From Methanobacterium sp. (GTDB taxonomy: Archaea; Methanobacteriota; Methanobacteria; Methanobacteriales; Methanobacteriaceae): 8,518 bases of DNA. Position numbers and translations under genes: made by a program. A model generated the notes under the pieces. That model saw only the letters and a list, made by a program, of their open reading frames with translations. It was not told where the DNA came from and ran no database searches. This document shows positions 1-6,350 of this stretch, piece after piece; position 1 is the first letter of the stretch; the number at the start of each line of letters is the position of its first letter. The DNA lies in the NCBI GenBank assembly GCA_003161815.1, contig PMNN01000049.1:200-8717 (forward strand). The letters are read 5' to 3'.

Positions 1-977
1 GATAACCTGTTCTGCCAGGATTTAGAGCGTATATTTTCCAAGTTCATTTTTGTTCTATTTATTTGAATACCTTTTTGTGGGCAGACATTTGCACAAGCAC
101 CACAAAGGATACAGAATCTAGGATCTATAGATGAATGACCTTCTAAAATGATTACAGCATTGCAAGGACATACATCTTGACATGCATGACAAGAATCTCC
201 TTTACAAACCATGTCTTCATCATATGATACTTCACCTTCAAATGGTTTGATAACTGTTGCTGCTTTTACTGGACATATTTCCTGGCACCATCCACAGTTC
301 ACACAAGAATCTGGATTTAAAACTGTATTTCCATGGGTTTTGAATTCTTCAGGATTCAATTTAATATCCTGATATGCACATGAACTGCATACAGCTTTTA
401 TTGCATCGGTAGGGCATGCACGCTTACATACTAAACAATAAACACATTTGTCCTCATTTACTACAGTTTCAAAAGTTTCACGGCCTGTTTGTTTGACTTT
501 TATAGCATCTCCAGGGCATAGCTCTTCACAGATCTTGCAGTTAATGCATTTTTCTTGATCAACATCGATCTCACCTAGAACCAGATTCTCCCTTTTAGGT
601 AATGTTCTTGCTACTTTTATTGCATCTTGTGGACAAGCAGTTTCACAAGCTTTACAGTACACGCAAGCATCTGTATCAATTTCGGCATTTTTAATCCATT
701 TTGGATACTCTTCCATCTCTTTTAAGTCTTGCTCGTTAATTTTAAATTCAAGTGCATCAAATGGACAGGCACTTGCACAAAGTCCGCATAGACAGCAATT
801 ATTTTTATCAATGTTTATGTAGTCCATATCTACTAATCCACGTGCTATTGGAAGTACTGGACCGTTTTTAATAGATTCGGTTGGGCATATACTTGCACAT
901 ATTCCACAACCAACACATTTATCATTTTTATGGGTTAGAAAACGATTTTCTTCCCCTTCCCTTGTTATTGAATTCAT
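1..977 (-). CDS. fwdF: Formylmethanofuran dehydrogenase polyferredoxin subunit F (partial, C-terminus off the left edge)
   Basis: Polyferredoxin that relays electrons to or from the tungsten/molybdenum formylmethanofuran dehydrogenase, the CO2-fixing first step of methanogenesis; it is cytoplasmic. I translated 325 complete codons with no stop before the edge. Eight 4Fe-4S motifs are visible, mostly CxxCxxCxxxCP, with first cysteines near residues 21, 61, 105, 144, 178, 225, 258 and 289. Motif seven is irregular, with four residues between its first two cysteines. Extra cysteines lie at 62, 197, 200 and 272. Eight clusters and a visible length near 326 residues fit FwdF, which I recall as about 350 residues with eight clusters; MvhB-type polyferredoxins have more. 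The start is the ATG at 975-977, preceded by a strong AGGTGAGGAG ribosome site. It follows the fwdH-like gene by 30 bases, so the two are co-transcribed. The rest of the fwd operon (G, D, A, C, B in known species) is expected to the left but is not visible. An Eha or Ehb polyferredoxin is the main alternative. Confidence 0.82.
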   Translation of the reverse strand, partial: MNSITREGEENRFLTHKNDKCVGCGICASICPTESIKNGPVLPIARGLVDMDYINIDKNNCCLCGLCASACPFDALEFKINEQDLKEMEEYPKWIKNAEIDTDACVYCKACETACPQDAIKVARTLPKRENLVLGEIDVDQEKCINCKICEELCPGDAIKVKQTGRETFETVVNEDKCVYCLVCKRACPTDAIKAVCSSCAYQDIKLNPEEFKTHGNTVLNPDSCVNCGWCQEICPVKAATVIKPFEGEVSYDEDMVCKGDSCHACQDVCPCNAVIILEGHSSIDPRFCILCGACANVCPQKGIQINRTKMNLENIRSKSWQNRL

Positions 978-1007
978 TTTGTCTCCTCACCTAATTTTAC
1001 ATATTTA

Positions 1008-1199
1008 TCATACCTTATTTATTGCTTGGTTGGGACAGTTCTGAATACATAAATCGCAGTCATCGCAATTTTCAGATATAAGAACTACATCACCTTCTTT
1101 TTCAATGAGAGCTCCTTGTTCACATAATTTAATACAAAGCCCTTCTCCGGGGCAATTATCTATTTTACCACATTTTCCTGTATCAATAGTTACTGGCAC
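1008..1199 (-). CDS. fwdH: Small two-cluster ferredoxin, FwdH-like, first gene of the fwd operon
   Basis: Small cytoplasmic ferredoxin-like protein, 63 residues from the start chosen here. The second motif is canonical (C45, C48, C51, C55, then Pro). The first is unusual, with cysteines at 10, 16, 22 and 26 (spacing x5, x5, x3), so it may bind its cluster differently. I chose the GTG at 1197-1199 because AGGTGA stands four bases before it. The upstream in-frame ATG at 1257-1259 would add 20 residues, including an MFICTYRRSGYSTIKY-like stretch, but has no ribosome site and lies within or upstream of the likely TATA box at 1249-1256. The gene sits 30 bases before fwdF. In characterised fwdHFGDACB operons FwdH precedes FwdF, so position supports the name more than sequence does. 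A generic ferredoxin or FwdG paralogue remains possible. Confidence 0.68.
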   Translation of the reverse strand: MPVTIDTGKCGKIDNCPGEGLCIKLCEQGALIEKEGDVVLISENCDDCDLCIQNCPNQAINKV

Positions 1200-1203
1200 A
1201 ATC

Positions 1204-1209
1204 TCACCT
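1204..1209 (-). promoter_or_regulatory. Ribosome binding site that fixes the GTG start of the fwdH-like gene
   Basis: On the minus strand the sequence reads AGAGGTGAGATT and then GTG. The AGGTGA core is four bases from the GTG. The same GAGGTGA element precedes the Mop gene start, so this looks like the normal initiation signal of the organism. Confidence 0.7.
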
Positions 1210-1248
1210 CTATATTTTATAGTACTATATCCACTTCTACGATAAGTA

Positions 1249-1256
1249 CATATAAA
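1249..1256 (-). promoter_or_regulatory. Probable TATA box of the fwd operon
   Basis: TTTATATG on the minus strand lies about 50 bases before the GTG start. Transcription starting about 26 bases downstream would begin near 1227 and leave a leader of roughly 28 bases that contains the ribosome site. The placement is inferred from the usual archaeal spacing. Confidence 0.45.
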
Positions 1257-1326
1257 CATATCGATTTGATTATATAATATTAAACCTCAAAATTATGCTA
1301 TGTTTTTCCTTAAAATTCTAAAATAT

Positions 1327-1348
1327 CTATAAAATACGAATTTTATAG
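1327..1348. repeat. Perfect inverted repeat upstream of the fwd operon
   Basis: CTATAAAAT and ATTTTATAG are exact reverse complements separated by ACGA. The element lies about 70 bases upstream of the proposed fwd TATA box, a position more suited to an activator or metal-responsive regulator than to a blocking repressor. It could also form a hairpin in read-through RNA from the Mop gene. No regulator is identified. Confidence 0.5.
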
Positions 1349-1594
1349 TCATATTTAATCTAAAAATTAAGAAAAACAATTATTAATGCACAAAAAAATT
1401 TACATTGAAATGTTATATGATTCAAGAGTTTTTTTATCTATTCACTTTTCCACCTGAATTAATGAAGAGACTAAAATTTCGATCTAAAATTATCCAAATA
1501 AGAGAAAAGATTACTTATTACGAAAATAAGACATAATTATAAGACAATTTATATCCTTGATTATTTTAAAAATTCTTTTGATTACAATCATTAT

Positions 1595-1610
1595 AAAAAA
1601 AGGGAAAAAT
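1595..1610 (-). terminator. T-rich terminator after the Mop gene
   Basis: On the minus strand the message runs into ATTTTTCCCTTTTTTT a few bases after the stop codon. Oligo-T tracts of this sort serve as archaeal terminators. No strong hairpin is needed or seen. Confidence 0.45.
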
Positions 1611-1618
1611 ATATAAAT

Positions 1619-1828
1619 TTATTCTTTTCCAACCATGATCTCAGTCGATTTTATTATTGCTGAGACAGTGTCTCCTTTTTTAAGATCGAGTTTTTCAACT
1701 GATTCTTTGGTTATTATGGCTGTAATAAGTTCCGGTGATTCAATTGTAATCTTAACATTGGCCATAACAGCCCCAACTTCCACATTTTCTATTTTACCTT
1801 CAAAAACATTCCTAGCACTAATCTTCAT
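1619..1828 (-). CDS. Mop-type molybdate/tungstate-binding protein (TOBE domain)
   Basis: Single Mop/TOBE domain protein of 69 residues. Such proteins assemble into small oligomers that bind molybdate or tungstate for storage or homeostasis in the cytoplasm. The family pattern is clear: MKISARN at the start, a GKIENVEVGAV stretch at 11-21, strand-like ANVKITI at 23-29, ITAIIT at 35-40, then KLDLKKGDTVSAIIKSTEIM at 46-65. The length is that of a free-standing Mop domain. The ATG at 1826-1828 has GAGGTGA three bases upstream. A TATA-like TATATAAT lies near 1858-1865. It lies upstream of the fwd operon on the same strand but across a 359 to 420 base gap with a likely terminator, so it is probably its own transcript. 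Proximity to Fwd suggests tungsten or molybdenum supply for that enzyme, which is inference. The metal preference cannot be read from the sequence. Confidence 0.85.
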   Translation of the reverse strand: MKISARNVFEGKIENVEVGAVMANVKITIESPELITAIITKESVEKLDLKKGDTVSAIIKSTEIMVGKE

Positions 1829-1941
1829 AATTCACCTCAGTTTTTATGCTACGAATTATTATATACCTTATCGTTTAAAAAATTATCTTATGCCTTAAAT
1901 GGCTTTTCATATAATTTTATTCAAATTTCGGTGAAAAAACA
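1829..1941. promoter_or_regulatory. Divergent promoter region between the Mop gene and trmO
   Basis: A 113-base AT-rich spacer feeds both directions. Leftward it contains TATATAAT (about 1858-1865) and then GAGGTGA before the Mop gene. Rightward it ends with GGTGA at 1930-1934, seven bases before the trmO ATG. Candidate rightward TATA boxes are TTTAAAAAAT near 1874 and CATATAAT near 1909; the first leaves a more normal leader length. No operator was recognised. Confidence 0.45.
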
Positions 1942-2439
1942 ATGAAAACGATTGAATTTAAGTCGATAGGTACTATCCATTCTCCATTCAATGATCTTGA
2001 AGGAATGCCTATACAACCAATTGGAGCCAAAGGAATTAAAGGTCAAATAAACCTTAAAAATGAATACAAAGATGGTTTAAAGGACCTTGAAGGATTTTCA
2101 CATATAATACTTATTTATCATTTACATCTTTCGAAGGGCTATAAACTTGAGGTTAAACCATTTCTTGACACTGAAAAAAGAGGAATATTTGCTACAAGGG
2201 CTCCAAAACGACCAAATCCTATTGGAATGTCTGTAGTACATTTAGATAAAATTGAGGGTTCAACAATATTCATTTCAAATGTTGATATTGCCAATGGTAC
2301 ACCATTACTTGATATTAAACCTTATATTCCTCATTTTGATAAAGAAGAGGGTGATGAGGTGTGTATTGGTTGGTTTGAGGATAAATATCATGAAGCAGTT
2401 AATAAAAAGTCGGATAATAGGTATTCAGATTTTGAATGA
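1942..2439 (+). CDS. trmO: TrmO-family tRNA (t6A37) N6-methyltransferase homologue
   Basis: Member of the TrmO (formerly YaeB/TsaA, UPF0066) family, which uses S-adenosylmethionine to methylate the t6A at position 37 of tRNAs decoding ACY threonine codons. The 165-residue protein opens with FKSIGTIHSPF at 6-16, shows LEGFSHIILIYHLH at 49-62, and has the family signature RGIFATRAPKRPNPIGMS at 80-97. LLDIKPYIP follows at 122-130. The length is near that of the minimal beta-barrel domain; the longer C-terminal extension of bacterial TrmO is absent, as is common in archaeal members. The ATG at 1942 has GGTGA seven bases upstream. Its stop lies 13 bases from the nrpR stop on the other strand, so the two transcripts probably overlap at their 3' ends. 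Family membership is firm; the exact tRNA substrate in archaea is inferred. Confidence 0.85.
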   Translation: MKTIEFKSIGTIHSPFNDLEGMPIQPIGAKGIKGQINLKNEYKDGLKDLEGFSHIILIYHLHLSKGYKLEVKPFLDTEKRGIFATRAPKRPNPIGMSVVHLDKIEGSTIFISNVDIANGTPLLDIKPYIPHFDKEEGDEVCIGWFEDKYHEAVNKKSDNRYSDFE

Positions 2440-2452
2440 GAATAAATAAAAT

Positions 2453-4156
2453 TTAGAACTCTTCCATTTGGGAGAAATCCATCATAGTTTCCACTGCTTT
2501 AGCTTCCACATGAATATCTGCCTCTTTAATCGCGGCTATAGGATTTAAGCCTCCAGGTGTTACTATACCTGCGTGGTAACGCTCTACTATGGCATTGTAG
2601 ATAAGTTCGCTTGGTTTCCCTACCTTCAAAATAGAGAATCCTGCATCCTCTATTTCTTTTAATATATCCATTGCATCGGGACGGGCGATATATGGTATTT
2701 CCTTTAAACTAGCTAATATCCTTCCATTATTTTTTATAGCGTCTAAAACAGAAGTCATACCTTTAGATAAGTATATTTCATGTGGATCTAATGAGGATCC
2801 ACTATAAGCCGTTAGTTCTATAAATCGTGGTGTTTTGACATCGGTTTCCAGAATTCCCCCATATTGAGGTGCAGATGGTATACTGTTTTTGTTTAATATG
2901 CCATCGATAGTTAAACTGCAAACAGTGGCGATGCTGCTTTTACCTTTTTCAAGGTTTGGTATGGTTTGATAGTATTTACTTATACAGTATTCTGGTTTAG
3001 ATGACATTACCTGGCCAAAAATATCCAATGCATCTTCCAAGTCTTCAGTTTTTACATGGGATATGTTGGATATAACGTTACCTTCATGAGTTTCAAGGTC
3101 GAAATCAACTTTATAGATAAGATTCCAGGCTTTGGAGAGAAGAAATTTAACTTTATTAGTGGTTTCAGGGCCGGTTGTTTTTAAAATAGGTTTTGGCTGA
3201 GTGATGCTTTTCATAGTTGAAAATTCTACTGTATTCTCGGCTAATTTTATATTAACTTGAAAACCAGCTTCTTTTGCAGCGCATAGTGGACTAATACCAC
3301 CTACAACTGCTATACCCACCATGTCATCAACCACTTGAATTCCGAGGACGGATTCTCCACTTTCACCTATCTTCATCAATCCGGACACGCCGATTTTATT
3401 CATGTCCCGGAAGGTTTTAATGGCCTTTGACCGGGCGCTTTGAGGGATTAACCGAAAGTTCGCCGGTATAAGTCCATTTCCCTCCCGTGCTACCTGGAGA
3501 ACTGATGTCATTTCATTATCAGTGAATGCTTCTAGAGGGGTCATTGAAGTTTTCTTATAAGCTATAAGTTCGGTGAATCTGATTGGAGTATATTCTTCAA
3601 TTTTTACAAGGCCACCATACTGTGGAATAACTGGTATTCCTTCGTGGAGTAACATACCATCTATGGTGGTTCCGCAGATGGTATCCAATTTAACATAGTC
3701 ATTTTCTTTGTTTTCACCTTGCTGTGTGTAGATTTTTATGAAGGGACTTACAGCTATACCTTTCCCAAAAATTTCCTTTATTATGTCTATGATTTCTTCA
3801 TTGTAACGGAAGGTGGAAGTGTTCACCACTACGTTTCCCTTGGCGTTTTGAGGGTTGAGGGTGGTTTTATAGATCATATCCTCAAATTTGGAGAATATGA
3901 AGTCAACTTGATCATAAATGAGGCCTTTATCTAATTCTTTTAATCCTTTTTCGGTTATTTCCCTGCCAGCATATCCTTGACGCTCTGTGAAGCCTTTTTC
4001 ATCTAGGATACGCATATGGTATCTTACGGCTCTTTCTCCAAGGTCGTAACCTTTTTTTCTGAGTTCTTCGGCGATGGTTTTGGCTCCGAGGATTTCCTCA
4101 CGGTCTGCTAGAATTCTCAGAATCTCCATCATTTTACGATCGGTTTCTTCAGGCAT
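2453..4156 (-). CDS. nrpR: NrpR, transcriptional repressor of nitrogen assimilation
   Basis: Archaeal repressor that binds GGAA-N6-TTCC operators of glnA, nif and related genes when nitrogen is plentiful and is released by 2-oxoglutarate (known from Methanococcus maripaludis). The protein has 567 residues. A winged helix-turn-helix occupies about 7-75, with TIAEELRKKGYDLGERAVRY around 27-46. Two homologous NrpR domains follow, near 87-315 and 338-564. They share landmarks: TIDGMLLHEGIPVIPQYGG (164-182) against TIDGILNKNSIPSAPQYGG (416-434), RFTELIAY against RFIELTAY, MTSVL in both, and GGISPLCAAKEA against GGLNPIAAIKEA. Both domains look intact. The ATG at 4154-4156 is preceded by only a weak GAGTGA ribosome site. 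It follows glnA by 112 bases on the same strand, with a probable terminator between. No GGAA-N6-TTCC site lies before it, so direct autorepression is not obvious. Confidence 0.95.
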   Translation of the reverse strand: MPEETDRKMMEILRILADREEILGAKTIAEELRKKGYDLGERAVRYHMRILDEKGFTERQGYAGREITEKGLKELDKGLIYDQVDFIFSKFEDMIYKTTLNPQNAKGNVVVNTSTFRYNEEIIDIIKEIFGKGIAVSPFIKIYTQQGENKENDYVKLDTICGTTIDGMLLHEGIPVIPQYGGLVKIEEYTPIRFTELIAYKKTSMTPLEAFTDNEMTSVLQVAREGNGLIPANFRLIPQSARSKAIKTFRDMNKIGVSGLMKIGESGESVLGIQVVDDMVGIAVVGGISPLCAAKEAGFQVNIKLAENTVEFSTMKSITQPKPILKTTGPETTNKVKFLLSKAWNLIYKVDFDLETHEGNVISNISHVKTEDLEDALDIFGQVMSSKPEYCISKYYQTIPNLEKGKSSIATVCSLTIDGILNKNSIPSAPQYGGILETDVKTPRFIELTAYSGSSLDPHEIYLSKGMTSVLDAIKNNGRILASLKEIPYIARPDAMDILKEIEDAGFSILKVGKPSELIYNAIVERYHAGIVTPGGLNPIAAIKEADIHVEAKAVETMMDFSQMEEF

Positions 4157-4189
4157 TTATTCACTCAAGGAAAATATTTTTTTGACAAG

Positions 4190-4205
4190 TCTTATTAGAA
4201 TAAGA
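4190..4205. repeat. Perfect 16-base palindrome upstream of nrpR
   Basis: TCTTATTAGAATAAGA is its own reverse complement and lies 34 to 49 bases before the nrpR ATG, between the glnA terminator and nrpR. The spot suits an operator over the nrpR promoter. It is followed on the plus strand by a run of T, but no plus-strand gene ends here. Poor matches to a TATA box nearby make the promoter position uncertain. Confidence 0.45.
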
Positions 4206-4217
4206 TTTTTTTTACTT

Positions 4218-4255
4218 AAAAAAAAATAATAAGGGAAGGCTCATTTTAGGGCCTT
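4218..4255 (-). terminator. Hairpin and T-tract terminator after glnA
   Basis: On the minus strand, 13 bases after the glnA stop, AAGGC pairs with GCCTT across a ten-base loop (plus-strand arms 4236-4240 and 4251-4255). CCCTTATTA and nine T follow. This would end or attenuate glnA transcription before nrpR. Confidence 0.55.
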
Positions 4256-4268
4256 TAAATTTTCTAAT

Positions 4269-5594
4269 TTACAAGATATGATAATATTTCTCAAGTTCCC
4301 AGGGGGTTACTTGTAGTCGGTATTCCTCGCATTCCTTCTTCTTCAGAGCGATGAATCTTTCGAAGCTGTGGGAACCGAGAGTTTCTTTAACGAGTTCGGA
4401 ATTTTCAGTTCGGGCTATAGCTTCTTCTAAGGAACCTGGTAAAGCTTCAACTCCTTTGGCTTTTCTCTCTTCTTCAGTTAAGTTGTAGAGGTTTAATTCC
4501 ATTGGGTCAGGCATATCATCTCCTTCTTCGATTCCTTTAAGTCCAGCTGTGAGCATGGCTGCTAGTTGTAGATAGGGGTTTCCAGATGGGTCGGGGCATC
4601 TTAATTCCATTCTAGTGGCAACTTCTTTTCCTGGCTGGTAGAGAGGCACACGAACCAGTGCGGAACGATTCCTTCTGGACCAGGCGATGTACACTGGTGC
4701 TTCGAAACCTGGTACAAGTCGTTTGAAAGAGTTAATCCAGGGGGCTAGTAAGGAAACTATTTCAGGTGAATACTTTAAAACTCCTCCAATGTAAGCTTTA
4801 GCATCATCAGAAAGATTGTATTCATCTTCTGCATCAAAGAAGGCGTTATTTTTTCCTTTGAATAAGGATTGGTGGACGTGCATTCCGGATCCATTTTCTC
4901 CGAATAGAGGTTTGGGCATGAAGGTGGCGTATAATCCATATTTAGTGGCGACTTCTTTAACGGTTAATCTGTAGGTTACCATGTTGTCAGCCATTTTAAG
5001 GGCATCATCGAATCTCATATCAATTTCATGTTGGGAGGGGGCCACTTCATGGTGAGAGTATTCAACTGCTATACCCATTTTTTTAAGTGATATAACTGTT
5101 TCTCTTCTTAAGTCAGAAGCCATATCTAATGGTGTGAGGTCGAAATATCCACCTTGATCTATGGGTTCAGGGCACTCAGGTGATGCAAAATAGAAGTATT
5201 CGAGTTCTGGTCCAACATAAAAGTGGTCAAAGCCCATTTTCTCCATTTTAGCTAGGGCTCTTCTTAGAATGTAACGAGGATCTCCTTCGTAGGGGGTTCC
5301 TCCAGGTTTAAGAACATCACAAATCATACGAGCTACTGCTTTTTCTTTGGGTCTCCATGGGAGAATATTGAAAGTGTTAGGGTCGGGCATGGCGATCATG
5401 TCGGATTCTTCAATATCCTGAAAACCAGTTATGCTTGATCCATCGAATCCCATACCCTGATTAAGTGCAGTTTCTAGTTCATCTTGGGTAATGGCGAAGC
5501 TTTTTAGTATACCATTAATGTCGGTGAACCATAACCGGATAAATTCTACATCATTTTCTTGTACTTGTTCTATTACTTCATCCTTGCTTGGCAT
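4269..5594 (-). CDS. glnA: Glutamine synthetase type I-alpha
   Basis: Cytoplasmic dodecameric enzyme joining ammonia and glutamate with ATP to make glutamine, the main ammonia entry point under nitrogen limitation. All catalytic landmarks are present in 441 residues: DGSS at 51-54 (ammonium-site Asp51), metal-binding GPELEYF at 128-134, HHEVAPSQHE at 181-190, GSGMHVH at 235-241 (His239), the flap loop KRLVPGFEAP at 291-300 (Glu298), SRRNRS at 306-311 and MELRCPDPSGNPY at 329-341. The length and the lack of the roughly 25-residue insertion point to the I-alpha class, which is not adenylylated, although a NLY motif occurs at 368-370. Position 60 is Asp where Bacillus subtilis has the feedback-related Arg62. 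The ATG at 5592-5594 has AGGAG about ten bases upstream. Control by NrpR is indicated by an operator in its promoter and by nrpR as the next gene. Confidence 0.97.
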   Translation of the reverse strand: MPSKDEVIEQVQENDVEFIRLWFTDINGILKSFAITQDELETALNQGMGFDGSSITGFQDIEESDMIAMPDPNTFNILPWRPKEKAVARMICDVLKPGGTPYEGDPRYILRRALAKMEKMGFDHFYVGPELEYFYFASPECPEPIDQGGYFDLTPLDMASDLRRETVISLKKMGIAVEYSHHEVAPSQHEIDMRFDDALKMADNMVTYRLTVKEVATKYGLYATFMPKPLFGENGSGMHVHQSLFKGKNNAFFDAEDEYNLSDDAKAYIGGVLKYSPEIVSLLAPWINSFKRLVPGFEAPVYIAWSRRNRSALVRVPLYQPGKEVATRMELRCPDPSGNPYLQLAAMLTAGLKGIEEGDDMPDPMELNLYNLTEEERKAKGVEALPGSLEEAIARTENSELVKETLGSHSFERFIALKKKECEEYRLQVTPWELEKYYHIL

Positions 5595-5642
5595 ATTTTC
5601 TTCAACTCCTAAAAAAATCTTAGAATATAATAAATTTATACC

Positions 5643-5656
5643 GGAAAGAAGTTTCC
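5643..5656 (-). promoter_or_regulatory. NrpR operator of glnA
   Basis: The plus strand reads GGAAAGAAGTTTCC, an exact GGAA-N6-TTCC match to the NrpR operator known in methanogens. It begins 10 bases downstream of the glnA TATA box and covers the predicted transcription start near 5645, so NrpR binding would block polymerase. It is the only such site I found in the window. Confidence 0.88.
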
Positions 5657-5665
5657 TTTTAATGA

Positions 5666-5673
5666 TATATAAA
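5666..5673 (-). promoter_or_regulatory. TATA box of glnA
   Basis: TTTATATA on the minus strand matches the archaeal box A consensus. It places the start site near 5645, giving a leader of about 50 bases before the ATG. A second TATA-like TTTATAAA at about 5688-5695 is less well placed relative to the operator. Confidence 0.65.
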
Positions 5674-5719
5674 TGTTTTGAAATGGTTTTTATAAATATA
5701 ATTATACGAAGAAATTAAT

Positions 5720-6350
5720 TCCAAGAGATTTTTTTGAATCTAAACTGGAGATCAGTAAGAAATGATTAGAGAATTATGTTCAAGATAAATTCAGGAACTT
5801 ATTATTTAAGGGAAAGTTAGAAAACCTATTATTGATGATTATAGCTACTATTGTCGTTTATATGGTAATTTAATTCTATTATATGAGACATTATTATATC
5901 CAATGATTTTATTTAGGAAATTAGGAGTCAAAAAAGAAATTTACAATCTTATCAGTGAAAAAAGGGATTGTTATCTAAAATCGTAAAATCTGATACATAG
6001 CTTTATAGTGTGATAGCAAAAATATTGAAATACTAATTTTTTCCTATATTTCTTATTATAAATAATTTAACCATATTTTTAATATTATAAATTCCGAAAT
6101 ACTGCAATCACGGCTTCAACATTCTCTCTTCGAAAATATTTTTAAACTATTTTAAGCCATAATATTTCTTTTTAACCCAAATTTTTGGGTATTTTAAATC
6201 ATAGTGTTTTTAGATATTTGTCCTTTTTTTAATGTGATTTTACAATAATAAATTTACACATAAAAAGAACTATTTTACACTTGAAGTCCATGTCTAATTT
6301 AATTCTATTTTTTTATAAAAACTTATTAATATTAGGAATATTTTTAAACT
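5720..6350. other. AT-rich intergenic region between glnA and the 60-residue membrane protein gene
   Basis: No gene with a convincing start signal is visible here. A stop-free stretch of 58 codons at 5810-5983 looks somewhat protein-like but lacks a start. A near-palindrome ACCCAAATTTTTGGGT lies at 6175-6190. A 15-base direct repeat AATATTTTTAAACTA occurs at 6135-6149 and 6337-6351; the second copy adjoins the promoter of the next gene. The rest is simple AT-rich sequence. Confidence 0.5.
5810..5986 (+). pseudogene. Possible decayed coding remnant, family unknown
   Basis: This frame stays open for 58 codons, ending in TAA at 5984-5986. It reads like protein in places (KPIIDDYSYYCRLYGN, then LGVKKEIYNLISEKRDC). 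It starts right after a stop, and its only Met is about 32 codons in, without a ribosome site. Just upstream another frame reads LENYVQDKFRNLLFKGKLEN, so a single frameshift could join the two. In sequence this AT-rich a stop-free run of such length can arise by chance, so I offer it only as a weak candidate. Confidence 0.15.

Larger units (their letters stand above)
1260..1618. other. AT-rich intergenic region upstream of the fwd operon
   Basis: No credible reading frame with a ribosome site was found on either strand. It contains the T-rich end of the Mop gene transcript at its right, a perfect 9-base inverted repeat at 1327-1348, and otherwise simple AT-rich sequence. A gap this long ahead of a major catabolic operon may hold regulatory sites, but only the inverted repeat stands out. 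Confidence 0.6.

Noticed and set aside
1..977. Polyferredoxin as MvhB or an Eha/Ehb hydrogenase subunit
   Set aside because: The count of eight clusters, the roughly 326-residue visible length and the preceding small ferredoxin fit FwdF better. No hydrogenase gene is visible, although the left edge prevents full exclusion.
1200..1259. N-terminal 20-residue extension of the fwdH-like protein
   Set aside because: It has no ribosome site, overlaps the probable TATA box, and a well-placed AGGTGA serves the internal GTG instead.
1635..1898. Plus-strand open frame opposite the Mop gene
   Set aside because: It mirrors the Mop coding sequence, lacks a ribosome site and its translation is low-complexity hydrophobic and Ser/Thr-rich.
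3719..3934. Plus-strand open frame within nrpR
   Set aside because: It lies opposite conserved NrpR domain sequence and has no ribosome site; it is a shadow frame.
4165..4185. GGAAAATATTTTTT before nrpR as a second NrpR operator
   Set aside because: It begins with GGAA but the second half is TTTT rather than TTCC, so it fails the operator consensus.
5491..5718. Plus-strand open frame over the glnA promoter
   Set aside because: It overlaps the glnA start, operator and TATA box, and lacks initiation signals.
5828..5850. TTGATGATT as box C of a C/D box small RNA
   Set aside because: No box D CTGA or internal D'/C' boxes occur within the usual 50 to 70 bases.
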